A DNA stretch of 64,000 nucleotides from Ryuthela nishihirai (taxonomy: Eukaryota; Arthropoda; Arachnida; Araneae; Heptathelidae). The notes under the pieces were generated by a model. It searched no databases and had not been told where the DNA came from. It saw only the letters and a list, made by a program, of their open reading frames with translations. Shown in pieces: positions 34,968-47,075 of the stretch. The stretch spans positions 33,750,001-33,814,000 of the forward strand of contig JAWZYU010000005.1 of assembly GCA_038380435.1 (NCBI GenBank), in the 5' to 3' direction. Position 1 is the first letter of the stretch, and each line of letters begins with the position of its first letter. A program made the translations under genes and the position numbers.

Positions 34968-35802
34968 TTGGCATCATATTAAACATAAGGTACCACTTAC
35001 GTTTGTTTTTTCATGCACCACAGTAAGTAAGTTAATGACAGCTGTTACAAACCAACATCAAAAAATTTGTTTCTCTTTTAAAGCCCAAATTTCATCTACA
35101 CTTTTATTTCCATGTTAGTTATTTGTTTCAGAGAGCAGCTATTAAAGCAGCTGCTTTTGTCTTATTCAATAAAAACATGACACCCCTTTTACAAATTCAG
35201 TGAAAAAATGTTATGAAAAGCAAAAACTCCAATGAATGCATGCAATTCACTGTTGCTCAAATGAAAGCCAAACATGTGAATTGGTTCAGGTTGTGCTTGG
35301 TGTTTGGAGCCCAGCATGTCTCTCCATAGATCATTGTGTATGGCCAGCAAAATACTCAGTACCCTTGCTTATCTTTCAAAGAGAGAATACACTACTTACT
35401 CCCCTTTGGCACTCCCTATCAGCAGAAATGGAACCTCAAGTATGCTGTTTTCAAACAGCTTGGTATCTAAAGGATTAAACCAGGGCTGGATCTGGAGAGG
35501 GGAGGAAAGGCAAGGGGCTATGTTTCCTCCTTTGAGAATGCTAATAAAGGTAACAGAGTCCAAATGTTATTAAACTTGTGCATATTTCAAGTAATTTTCA
35601 AGAATTAAAAAAGCTGTAAAACTAAGTCAAAAGTGTTATTATACTATAATGGAAACCCAGACCTTTTCCTGGTCACTTCCTTCCCTCCCTGCCCCTTTAT
35701 TTTTTTCTAAATTCGGGCATGGGTTAAACTGTAGTAATGTAATTAAAAAACAAGAAATTTTTCTTAACAAGAAGGATCTGCTTTCTTTTAATTAAATGCT
35801 CA

Positions 35803-36683
35803 GTTGAAAGCATTAAAATGTAACAGAAATCATTAACTACACCACTACAGAAAAATGTTTTATCAGTATGCTGTACCAGCAAATAATTTCTTGGCATACT
35901 GGTCTACTTTCTCCACTGGGTAGACCTAATATTTGCTACTCTAGGACCCTTCTTTAAAAATTTTTTTGGTTGTGTTGGGACTTTCCTTTGAATTCTGTAT
36001 AGGTCATGTTATATATGCTGTATTAAATGAAAGTGTATTTTATTTTGAATAATAAGATAAAAATTCAAATTGAAATGCAGGCTACGTAAGCCTATAATTG
36101 CTTCTTTTCACTATCTATCAATTAAAATTTCACTATTTTGATGTACAGTTTAACAACATATTTAATATCTTAATATACTATTGCTACAAATACACACATA
36201 CAGTGTATTACAATGTACTACTATACTGCCTCATAGGCACACTTTTTGTCCCTTTATGTTAACTTAAGCCTAATTTCAAAGAATGGTAAATCATCTTTGG
36301 ACATTTTAAGGGTTAAATAGTGTGTTATGTCTATCCAGTAGTGCTATGTATCACATGCTATTGTACATCATCCAGCACATTTTTACCAATCTCGCTGTTG
36401 AAAGAGCATTAAAATGTAACAGAAATCATTAACTACACTACTACAGAAAAATGTTTTATCAATATGCTGTATCAGCAAATAATTTCTTGCCAGTATGACA
36501 TACTGGCCTACTTTCTCCACTGGGTAGACCAAATATTTGCTACTCTAGGACCCTTCTTTAAGAAATTTTTAGTTGTGTTGGGACTTTCCTTTGAACTCTG
36601 TATAGGTCATGTTATATATGATGTAAAATGAAAAAGTATTATATTCTGAATAATAAGATAAAAATTCAAATTGAAATGCAGAC
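35803..36683 (+). repeat. Direct duplication (~280 bp, two copies 600 bp apart)
   Basis: 35803-36081 and 36402-36683 are similar over their full length (shared words agcattaaaatgtaacagaa, actttctccactgggtagac, tattctgaataataagat). They differ by scattered changes and a small insertion, including an extra agtatgacat in the right copy. No coding. The sequence between them is unrelated. Confidence 0.85.
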
Positions 36684-36899
36684 ATAGATGTTCCTATGTG
36701 CTTGCACAAATTCCTGCCTATTAGCTAGTCCTGCCAATTTAACAATTTTATCTGGCCTCCATGAAAATTGGAAATATGAAATATTTTTTTTTTTACCTTG
36801 CTGTATTAAAGTGAATGGTTCTTGAACCCTTCCAGTGTCCAGCCTGAAAAACAGGTTTCCATCCAGGGGCCAAGCCTATTTTCTGCCTATGCTCAGCCA

Positions 36900-37540
36900 A
36901 AAAAAATCTTTAACTTTAGAATTTTTTTTTTCCCAAATAACTAGTGAAAGGAATTATGGCATGTTCTATGCCAAATTAATCAGCATTTAATTCTGGATTT
37001 TCTAAAATTATAATATTTAACAAAAAAGACCATATAATTCATTTTACTAGGACTTTTTTAGAGTCATGTAGTAAAAAAAATGCATCTGGCAACACAAATA
37101 AATATTTATTTAAAAAAAACTAATAGACAGAAATGATTGCATAGCTATATATATTCTGAAATATATATATCTGAAGCTATATATATATATCTTCTATTTG
37201 CAAAGCTACTATATATTTCTGAATAACAAAAAAATTACTTTTTTGTTTTAAGGAAATATTTTTCTCGTTTTGTAATTTTTTTCTTGGTACCATACTTTGA
37301 GAAAATTCCAGGCTTTTAGCCAACTGTGCCAAGTCACATAAACTTTAGAATTTTTTTTTAAAAATAACCAATCAACAGAAAAAGGTCATGTTATATACCA
37401 AATTAAACAGAATTTAATTACGAATTTTATGAAAGAAAATAATATAAACAAATTTGCAAGCATATTGATTTTAATAAACATTTTTCAATGTGATATGGTG
37501 AAAAAAAAGAAAAAAAAGATCGCACTATACAATTAAGGCT
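36900..37540 (+). repeat. Dispersed AT-rich repeat, two adjacent copies
   Basis: Copies at about 36900-37140 and 37320-37540 share actttagaattttttttt, ccaaattaa and tttaat..ggattttctaaaa-type blocks, and also match parts of 19880-19990 and 27525-27690. I see no TIRs or tails. It may be an old transposon or a satellite-like repeat. Confidence 0.5.
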
Positions 37541-37924
37541 TCATTTTGGAAAACCTGCTGAATAAAAATAGTTAAATTATATATTTATCAAAAGGAAATT
37601 TCCTCCAAAATAATATAATATTCAACCTGAAATATGATTTTTATTTCATTTAATGATTCTTTTCGGTATCGTATATATTTTAAACATGGCCAGTGTTATA
37701 CAACATGATTTGGCCTTCTCACATTTTCTAAACTGGTTATGAAATAGAAAAAAACATCCTTGGCTGCTTTTTTTTACTAAACATTATGAATTTTTTCTTT
37801 GGGTGTTGAAGTTTGGTGATCTTGGCTAAGTGCTGAAAGGTTTGTGCACCAAGGACCAGCCCTTCCTGAAACTGCCCTCCCAAATGATGGACGATTTTCG
37901 TATCAAGGAAGTCTATTTTGCTTT

Positions 37925-38395
37925 CTGTATCAAAGACATTCAATTTCAGAAAACGGTACAAGCTAAACGATTTTTATTAAAAAAGCATGAAATAATAAAA
38001 GAAAAATTACATATAACATAATGGGATGTTAAATAAAATATCCGCAACAACTTTTAAGCTGGCCTCCGATCTAGCATAACTCGGAAAGATCAATAAATCA
38101 GCCGATTGAAGATCGCTAACTAACGGAAGTAAATATACAGAAATGAATTTGCTTTCATATCCAAGACCTCATTTATTTTCAGAAAATGATACTATATCAA
38201 AGTTTTACTGGAAAAGTAATAAATAATAAAATAAAAATTATCATATAGCCTAATGCAATGTTAAAATATTCACAGCAACAAGTTGTAGGCTGGCCATACA
38301 ATGTAACATAACTATGAAAAAATCAATACTTATCGATCAGCTAAAAGATCGCTAATTTCCGAAAATAAATCTACTGAAATGAAAACTAACTAAGG
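37925..38395 (+). repeat. Diverged tandem duplication, ~235-bp period
   Basis: The left unit has agatcaataaatcagccgat followed by agatcgctaa. The right unit has aaatcaatacttatcgatca followed by agatcgctaa. Both contain cagaaaa..tac..aa, a ttttattaaaaaagcatgaa-type block and a gttaaa..atat-c-c-gcaaca block. Non-coding. Confidence 0.65.
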
Positions 38396-40011
38396 TTTAA
38401 ATATAAAAAAAAAATACTAACTTTACAAAGAGTATCCAATATGCTGGACTAAAACTGTAAAAAACACTTATAGTACACAGAACGGAGATAGCATGTGTCA
38501 GTCATCTGCATCTTGTTTGACTCAATGAAGCATAACTAATTAAATGTAGGACAACCAGAATTTCTAAGAAGGATGTGTTTACTTTCAGTTTCGATTTGAA
38601 GGCAGGAAAGATGCATAGAATGCTGGAAAAAATGATAAAAATAACTTGGGAATACTGAAATAGGTTTATGGCAGAAAAGAGCGAAACGGAACAAAAAAAA
38701 ATGACGGTACATATTTTGTAATTACTTCCAAAATCTATTGTTTTTAAAAATAGCAGTTTTTTTTTTTCATTAATTTTTAGGAGATTTTCGAAAATTTAAG
38801 GAAAAATTTGTTGATAATAGCTCAAATCAAACTTGTGAGCTTAAAATCAGAAGGTTGCTTCAGCAAATAGGAATGTTAACAAGCAAATCGGCAATACCGT
38901 GTAGTGCTTCTTAGAAATGGGAATCAGATGGCTTTATAAAATTATTTATATTGTAGTTTAATAAAATATGCATCAAATTAAAAAACAAAATATTATTTCT
39001 CAAGCCTGAATTATATATTTTTATAAGATATATGTGAAAAAAAATTGCAACAGCAATTTTTATTTTTAAAAATTCGATATATTTTTGTTGTACTAAAAGC
39101 ATATACATACGTCATTGGTCCCTCAATTCAAATTCTCTGTATGTATACAGACGGCTCAAACACTGGAAGGGTTAATAAAGCGAAAGACAAATTCAAAAAC
39201 ATTTTCTATTTTTACCTGTTATAATGGCTCATAAGTAGAGTGGCTTAATTATTTTTGCATGCAAGCAGCTAGCTTCCTAGGCATGGCCCTGCTTTCTTCA
39301 AATTTTCACCTCTTGGACTGTTAACAAATTTTTGGAGAGAAGTTTGATAGTATTATATCAGGTAAGTATGTGCTCATCAGTGCCTTTGAACCTGTCTCAA
39401 AGAATTCTGTGGTGCAGAGATACTAACACTTGTTGTTGGGACTTGTGTACAGATAGAGGGTGAATACCTTGAGAAGTCTACATAATATGAAATAGATAAT
39501 AATTTTTTATTGACACTATGATAAAAATTCTGGATCATATTTGAATCACAATCAGCTATCATGAAATAAATATGCTGGTTGCACTCTTTCCAAACATTTT
39601 TTTTTTAATATAAAGAAATAAAAATTGAAATAGTTATTATTTAAACTTAAAAAATTACACTTACTTTAGTTATATCAATTTGATATGGTAATCTTTACTA
39701 TTAAATTAACATTTGAAAATTTTTATGACTATCAGACTGCTATTAAATATTCCAGTTTTTATAACTTTAATTTGAGCAAATTTTCTTGGAAGTGAAGACT
39801 TGGAGAGATTTAATTTACATCTTTTACATCATTAATAATATTCCAGAATTTTTTTCAAAAAAATAGCTTTGAATTTCTTGTTTATTTCTATTGACTTAAG
39901 GTTGTTCATGTTTCATTAGTTGTAATAAAATGATTTTTCACAAGAGTTCTTTCTTCAGTTGATATGCATTACCTAGCTTTAGTAAAAAATAAATATGCAT
40001 TTGTTTAATAG

Positions 40012-40110
40012 GAAGGTTGAATTGGTGGCTTGAGAAAAAGATCTGCAGAAAAATGTGGCCTTTAGCTACAACAGGTGATGGTAATTGTCTTCTTCATGCT
40101 GCATCATTAG
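40012..40110 (+). CDS. OTUD7: OTUD7-like deubiquitinase, exon 4 (catalytic cysteine)
   Basis: The exon completes Gly184 and encodes residues 185-216 plus the first base of Gly217. It is 99 bases, phase 1 to phase 1. It opens [20 protein letters not shown] and carries the catalytic motif [12 protein letters not shown]. Asp206 and Cys209 (codon 40086-40088) are the visible active-site residues of the OTU cysteine protease, matching the DGNC motif of Cezanne (human Cys194). Cezanne-type enzymes cut Lys11-linked ubiquitin chains; here that specificity is inferred from the family only. The His partner is not in this window. The acceptor is TAG at 40009-40011 and the donor is GTACTG at 40111. Confidence 0.97.
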
Positions 40111-41304
40111 GTACTGTATTGGATTTTTTATATTCATAAGAATATTGAATATCATTGTTTATTTGTACTCTCTGGATTCAGAAGAAAATATTAATAGGGT
40201 TTTGATATATCAGCTTTGAAAGGGGATTTTTTATTATATAACTCTCTTATGCATTTTTCAAGGGACCAGAATTGTGTAACTAAAATAAATTAAAAAAAAA
40301 TTAAAAAAAAGTACTAATCTTCTAACACACCCTAAAAGTAGAAGTCACCCTGCAGTCAGTTACTGATTACACCTTCGATATGTTTTAGGCAGGAGCAGTT
40401 CGTCATTAAGAGCCAGAGGGTCAGGTCCCATTAATATTTCTGTAATATATACTAAAATATTAAACTCTGAATTAGAGTAAATGATAAAAATAATATTATA
40501 CATGGATATTTGTTTTATAAAACATATTTTTTCTGTTTTGTTTCATTTCAATAAGCTTTTGGTGAAGTAATTGAAACTGTAATGCATCACTTTAATTATA
40601 AGTGCAAGATATTATGGGGCAAGTTTCAAGTGTGCCCAAAAACTTCCATCATTTATCATACTATTGTCAATCATTTGCTATACCCCTTACAACTGTGGGC
40701 AAGTTTAAAGGGAGGACTGAGCAGCTGTGAAGCAGGCCCACAACAATCAACAATATGTAGAGATCAAATCAATGATTACAGTGCTACCACTAGGTGATTA
40801 TTGGAAACTCAGTTATTAATATGGGATGGAGGAGGCACAATTACTGGTGCTTTCAGGTAAGTAATATTTTATTGTGCAGTAAAAATATATATATAGTTAT
40901 ATACATTAATAATATATCTAATATACATTAGTTTACATAATGCTCATATTATTGATTCAGCTGACATTAGTGACAGTATTAAAATGCAGTAGGAAATTTG
41001 AAGTTATTGTAATAGTGATCATGTAGAGGAGTCACAGTCAATATTCTTCATAACAAGAGCTATATAAAGCAATATGTACTTTTTCAATGTGTGTATTAAT
41101 TAAGCCTACTTTTTTTAAAAAACAAACTATATTATTTTGTGTAATTTAAATGAACACTGAGATTTTAGTGTTCTGGAAATTATGTGTTGATGTTCCAGAC
41201 AATAGCTACCAATAAAAACATGTTGGTTGTTAATATGTTTGCATGAAAAAGAAAATGGCACTCCAATCGGTATCATATTGCCTGTTAATGAGAATTTGAG
41301 TACA

Positions 41305-42840
41305 GCTACCAAATTTAGAATATGTGTGAGTTTGATAGAAATTTTAAAGTGAATTTGCTGTTCAGGAAATAAATGCTGAATACTGAGTTAAGTAATAGAT
41401 GAATCTGAATATTTAAATTAGACATCTAATGCTTAGTTTTACATATTTATATATGTGTAATAAGATGGACCCAATGTCAATCATCAATTGTGTGTATGCA
41501 TTTTATCAGTATCACTCAAATGTTGTATTTATATCAAAAGAATATTTTAAACTTAAATAGTACTTGTTGGTCAAATTCCTCTATATGTCTTGGTGATGCA
41601 CTGATATGTAAACTTAAGTTAAATGGATTAGTTTGATTTTGTTGCAGAAAGTATTTTTTTTTCTTTATCAATTTATTTCTTTAATTTTACACTCCTCTGG
41701 GGCAGTTAATTACACACTTCAGACCCAAAGTAATTAAGAAAAACTTAGGATAAATATATAAAATACCATTGAACATTTGCATTAACATATGCACAATAGC
41801 CGTCCCGTGGCTGAGTGGTTAGCACGCTTGGCTACTGATCTAAAGGACCTGGGTTCGAGCCCCGGATTTAGGCATGGATGTGTGTGTCGTTTTTCTGCTG
41901 AGGTCCTGCCATCCTCTCAGATCTCCTACTATGGCATATAAACTGACAGGCTTCTGTCAGACCTCTGTGGCAAGCAGCTGCTTGAGGGGGTATTTATTTT
42001 TTTTATTATGCACAATACAGAAACTTCATATATATATTTGAAGTTGTATTAAGGAAAAACACTCTTATTGGCTGAGAAAACAGAAAGCTCTCTCAGATGT
42101 TACAAATCAGAACCACATAACCTTAACTTATACACTTGGGTATAATTTACAATCTTTAAGGAAATCAAGTTTACTCATGCATAAGAATTCAAATGGGCTA
42201 GATACCATAATATTTGTTCAGTAATTGCAGCAAAGGTATGGATTATTTAAATAACATTTTGTGTTCTATTAAAATGCAACTCACATTTAAAATATTTTAA
42301 TGAAAGGCGGGAATTCCTGTAATTCACTTAGAATAGGTTACTGATGTTTTCAAAAGGGTTTTGGTAAGTTTGAATTATGATAAATAAGTAATTAGAGAGG
42401 TAAATGTGGATGAAAAGATCCTGTATGGATTAACATTAGCTATGGAATTTGGGAAATCTTTTTAATGGATTCATAATTGCAGTAGAATACCATTAATTTG
42501 ATGCATAGTCTGTGTGGTGTTTGGGAGTTGATGCAGGCTCACGGATATGTGCAGCTTTGTACACTGATACAGTTGCTTAAGTTGTAATGTTTGTAATGGA
42601 ATTCGGTAAATTTGCGTTCGTTGTACCTAAAATTGTTGTAAATAAATGATATGTAATGACAAGATCATTTATTTGTTAAAGCTGTTTATTCCATAAAATT
42701 AGGCCTCATAATTATTGGATTATTCAGTCTTGGAGGTTTTCTTAACTGTGGAAAGAAAGTGTCTTGTTCACGAATTTGCATCATTTGGAATAGTTGTCTC
42801 TGATTGGATTATTCTTATCTGATGATGTCACAAGGTAGCT
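41305..42840 (+). repeat. Intronic segmental duplication, copy A
   Basis: The segment resembles copy B (51120-51366 plus 54328-55050) in a collinear way. Shared words include gagttaagt, tagatga, gtacttgttggtca, gcagtagaata-cattaattt, gatgtttgggagttgatg and ctgattggat. It is interrupted by a SINE-1 at 41799-42006 that copy B lacks. Divergence is considerable, so the duplication is old. Confidence 0.8.
41799..42006 (+). mobile_element. SINE family 1, intact copy (208 bp) with TSD
   Basis: The head is gccgtcccgtggctgagtgg (A box), then ggttcgagccccgg (B box). The tail holds ctgacaggcttctgtcagac, agcagctgcttgaggggg and a T-rich end. The 11 bases tatgcacaata lie on both sides (41788-41798 and 42007-42017), a perfect target-site duplication. 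The tRNA-like head lacks the full second half needed for a working tRNA. Confidence 0.93.
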
Positions 42841-43729
42841 CTCTTCCACACTTAAAACCATCAAGACCAAATCAATCTTTAGAACACTAATGATTTTCTG
42901 GAATAAATTATAGCATATTTTCTGGAGTAAATGCTCTTTAAGTCATTACAGATAACCAATGGAAATTTGCAGATTTTCTTACATAATAATCAGTATTGGA
43001 AATGGGATATTTGAACTAGAGGTACTGCAAAATACAATTCTTTGATACCCTCAAAAAGAAAAAAAGATTTTCCTGAAATAACCCTGAAAATAGGGTAACT
43101 TGCCTACTTTTTGTTTTTTTCTTTAGTTTCTCAACAGCTAGTTTTTTTTTTCATCTTTGGAACTAGTGAGACACCATCCTATCATGTCTCACCCTATTTC
43201 CACCACTGGTAATAATACTAATTCAGCCAAATGTAAAACTACGCAATCCTGTATAAATCATATTCGTGCCCTTACACCAACTCAAATCCCAAACAGCAGC
43301 AGTGTTTGTGTTTGATTTCATAAAATTTCAAGTTATATTTAAAACAGGTCTATTTTCAGAACAACTGAAATTATTTCTACAGAAAATGAATTGGTAAAAG
43401 ACCAAGTATCTATGCAGGAGGGCAAGTTCAGGTTAATTTACCTCTCTTGCACAGAAGTTCACTAGTCTAATATTTGTTGAAAATTTTCTACTGCAGTTCA
43501 ATAGGTCCTGTGAATCTCCCCACTCCTCCTTTAAATATGCAAGGGTAAAAATAAAATGGCTTTAAACTCAAACAAAGACTTGAATGTTTTAGCCCAACAC
43601 TGATGAATGCATGGTGGAAAACTGAAAGAAAAATTTGGGAGCAATACAATATTTTGATAATTTCACCTAATGTGAAATTCGGATACAATAGGTATGAGAA
43701 ATTATATAATAAATATCACAAATGAATTT

Positions 43730-44370
43730 ATTCATTTAGTTACTTTCCTCACTCATACCTGTAGGCCCTTGCATTCGAAAGATATAGTAGAAGAATGTCT
43801 TTCACAGTTTATCTTTTTTAGGGGGAAGAACTCAAGGGATGTATTTTTATTACCCAAAAGTTTTCATTTGACATCCAACTTGTTACATTCAGCTCTTGCA
43901 TTTCAAAGATGTAGCAGAACAATCTTTTTCATATTTCCCCTTTTTTAGTGGGGGGGGGGGGAGAATTATTTATGTGACACTCCCCATGTCACAAGCTTTC
44001 ATTTGATGCACAGTCGTTACTTTCGGCCTTTGCCTTGTGTTTTGAAGATACAGCGTAACAATAATTTTTATGTTTCCTCTTTTCTAGGGGAAAAGGCAGC
44101 ATGGAGGGTGGGGGGTCAATTTTTTGATAGCCTGTGACACTCTCCGTGTTACAAGCTTTCAGTTGATCATAACTTAGCTTGTTACTTTCAGCAATCACTT
44201 TCTGAAGTTATAGTGGAACAGTTTTCATCTTTCCCCATAGTTAAAGGGAGGGAAGAATGTGTGAGGGTCAACTTTTTATAGCCTATGACACTCCCCGCAT
44301 ATCAAGCTTTCATTCAACACATAAATCATGTTATACTTGCCTGTTGCCTTTGAAAGATATGGTGGAATAA
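43730..44370 (+). repeat. Diverged tandem array, ~150-bp period, 4-5 units
   Basis: Units repeat the order gtgacactcccc, acaagctttcatttgatgca, ttactttcggcctttgcc, gaagata-ag-g-aacaa, and a purine tract with a G run. Starts are near 43850, 43974, 44139 and 44282. G runs vary and one reaches 13. The reverse complement matches 14815-15110. The frames inside it are not genes. Confidence 0.78.
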
Positions 44371-44805
44371 CTGTTTTGATAAATCCACAAACTGACAAAG
44401 GAAGAGCAAAAAGCAATAGGAAGATAGGTAAAAACTGGGGAAACACTACAGTGTGGTTTAATTTAATTAAAAATTTAGAATGTAATGCTTCAGATAGTTT
44501 GTCTTCTACATTATTCAACCCTATTGAGGCTCTAAGATTTTTATGGAAGTTTTACATTTCTTCGATATATGGATTGATGTCATTCACTACTATTAATATA
44601 GAATAGGACTACTCAATTGGTGGCCTGTGAAAGAAATCTTGTTTTATACAGAGAAAATTTTAATAACATAGAAATGAAATAAAAAAAACTTATTTGTTTT
44701 TCCCAAAAATAATAAACTAATGGGTGAAAAATATGAAATATATGTATATAATGGTAATTGTGTGCATTTTTCTTTCGCTCCTGGCCCATGAATGAATTTT
44801 ATATT

Positions 44806-44889
44806 CACCTCCAGCTTACAAAAATGTACGGTCACCTCCAGCTTACAAAAATGTAGTTCACCTTTCACCTCCAGCTTACAAAAATGTAA
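44806..44889 (+). repeat. Short tandem repeat, three ~24-29-bp units
   Basis: The unit tcacctccagcttacaaaaa, ending tgta, occurs three times with short spacers (acgg, then gttcacctt). The repeated CKLEV peptide in the minus frame at 44644-44958 is an artefact of this. Confidence 0.85.
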
Positions 44890-45484
44890 TTTCTGATGCA
44901 AAAGCATCAGAAATTTGAAAACTAAAATCATTTCATCGATTTGAAAAATAAGGGCCATTCAAATGAAAAGTAGAAAGCCTCCTATATCTGGGTAATGGAT
45001 TGAGTGATCATTGTGCTTCACACAGGGAAATGGGTATATATATATATAGAAGGAACTCATCAACACCAGAATCAGCGGCAAGTATTGACTTGAATGTCCC
45101 AGTACTTTTGAGTAAAACAGTTATTGCATGACAATGTCTGCTCCATACTGCCCAAGTAACAGGAACAACATTTAAGCAGGTATGGTTCAGAATGCCTGGA
45201 ATATCCTCTCTACTTGCATCTTATTAGATTTACACATTTTTGTATAAATAATGCCATAAAAGGAAAGAAGTGGAAGTCTGAAGAAGGGGCTCAATGCATT
45301 GTTACTTTTTTCTCATGCAATTTCCTGGTGCAACAACCAAAGTTATTTTAGTAAAGAGGGTATCATGGTGCTAATTTCATTTTATGATAAATATCTCAAT
45401 TGGTATGGCAAATTCTAACAGATCAATAAATGATTTATGCTTGAATTTTGACTATCTCACTTTTCATTTGAGATACCCTTATAT

Positions 45485-47075
45485 CAGGGGCATATCCATG
45501 GGGGGATGGGGGGGAGGCTCCTCCCCAAAATAACTCGGAGTTGGCAAAATTCGAAGTGACTTCGTAAAATCTAGGTGAGTTGTGAAAATTTGAAATTTTT
45601 TTTGGAAAATTAAGGGGAGTTGTCAAAATCAAGGCAACTTGGCAAATCTAAGGCAGTTTGAAAAATGGAGAGACGGGAAAATTTAGAGCAGTTGGCAAAA
45701 TTCGAAGCCACTTTGTAAAATACAGGTGAGTTGGCAAAATCTTGGGGAGTTGGCAAAATTCAGAGTGACTTGGTAAAATCTTGGGGAGTTGGCAAAATTC
45801 GGAGTGACTTGACAAAATCTTGGGGAGTTGACAAAATTCGGAGTGACTTGGCAAAATCCTGGGGAGTTGGCAAAATTCAGGTGAAATGTAAAAATTAGGA
45901 TTTTTTTCTGTAAAATTATGGCGAGTTGGCAAAATCTATGGGCAGTTGGCAAAATTCGGAGTGACTTGGCAAAATCGTGGAGAGTTAACAAAATTCAGGT
46001 GAGATGTAAAAATTGCAATCTTTTTTCTGTAAAAATATGGCGTGTTGGCAAAATCGAGGCAACTTCACAATATCTAGGACAGTTGGCAAATCTTGGGGGA
46101 GTTGGTAAAATTCAGAGTGGCTTTGCAAATATCAGGTGTGATGTAAAATTGTGGCGAGATGGCAAAATCGAGGAAACTTGGCAAAATCTAGGACATTTGG
46201 CAAAATTCGAATTACGATTTTTTAAAAATTGGGATTGGTTTTGTGAAATTAAGGAGAGTTGGAAAAACCAAGAACCCTTGGCAAAATCTAGGGGAGTTGG
46301 CAAAATTCGAAGCCACTTGGTAAAATCAGGGGAGTTGTGAAAATTGTGCCTTTCTTGTGCAATTAAGGAGCATTGATAAAATTCGAAGTGACTTGGCAAA
46401 TTCAGGGAAGATGTAAAAATTGCGATTTTTTTTTCTGTAAAATTATGGCAAGTTAGCAAAATCTAGAGTAGTTAGTTAAATTCGAATCCAATTGGTAAAA
46501 TATAGGCGTTGTGAAAATTGAGATTTGTTTTGTGAAATTAAGAAGTGTTTGACAAATTATTGAGGAAACTTAATAAAAAGTAGGGCAGTTGGCAAAATTC
46601 GAATCCACTTGGAAAATACGGGCGAGTTTTGATAATTGGGATTGGGTTTGTAAAATTCAGGGTAGTTGACTAAAATCGAGAAAACTTGGCAAAATCTTGG
46701 GGAGTTTGAAAAGTTTGGAGAGATATAAAGAGATATAAAGATTGGGATTAGTTTCGTAAAATTAAGGAGAGATGGGCAAATTAAGGAAAAATTCACACAA
46801 CTAGCTACAATTCAGATGAGATGTAAATATTGGAATTATTTCTTTGAAATTATGACTAGTTGGAAAAATTGAAAGTTAAATGGCAAATTACGGTTAGTTG
46901 GCATAATTGGGAGTCAAATGGCAAAATGCAGGAGAGTTGTGAAAATTGCCCCCCACCCACCCAGCCGCAGAAATCTAAGTAAGTTTGCTCAGTTGGCTAA
47001 ATTTGAATTTCTATTTGGAAAATTTGCGATTTCTCCCCCCCCCCCCCCCAACCATAGTCCTTCGCTACGCCCCTG
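45485..47075. mobile_element. hAT-like non-autonomous element filled by a minisatellite
   Basis: The ends are inverted: left cagggg, then catatcc; right, in reverse, cagggg, then cgtagcg. They lie between perfect 8-base direct repeats, ccttatat, at 45477-45484 and 47076-47083. The CAGGGG ends and 8-bp duplication fit the hAT superfamily. The interior, 45535-46960, is a tandem array with a basic unit of about 39 bp made of two halves (gagttggcaaaattcgga and gtgacttggcaaaatctt), well kept at 45738-45870 and degenerate towards the right. G- and C-rich homopolymer tracts lie next to each end (45505-45530 and 47034-47049). The long frames (45435-46796, both strands) are products of the repeat and not proteins. 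No transposase is present. Confidence 0.82.

Larger units (their letters stand above)
18218..40011 (+). other. Intron 3 (21.8 kb)
   Basis: GTAAGC to TAG, phase 1. Apart from the listed elements, the stretches 18218-18738, 19462-19879, 26601-27127, 27691-28859, 29226-29685, 30424-30673, 32252-33357, 33646-34083, 34968-35802, 36082-36401, 37541-37924 and 38396-40011 are AT-rich with no gene or repeat boundary that I can defend. Confidence 0.8.

Noticed and set aside
35236..35573. Overlapping open frames of 80-89 residues
   Set aside because: No recognisable similarity, no splice or start context, and two frames overlap. Probably chance in a less AT-rich stretch.
40582..40797. Open frame between exon 4 and exon 5, with a nearby GTAAGT at 40859
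   Set aside because: There is no similarity to the OTUD7 family, the flanking reading is closed, and exons 4 and 5 join without a gap in the conserved [13 protein letters not shown] block. Only a decayed exon copy remains possible.
45435..46796. Long overlapping open frames with a repeated FCQLPKILPS-like peptide
   Set aside because: The peptide pattern is only the 39-bp minisatellite read in frame. There is no start context, no similarity, and several frames on both strands are equally open.
45535..46960. CRISPR-like array
   Set aside because: Units are contiguous and themselves variable, with no constant repeat plus unique spacer structure. The host is an animal and no cas gene is present.
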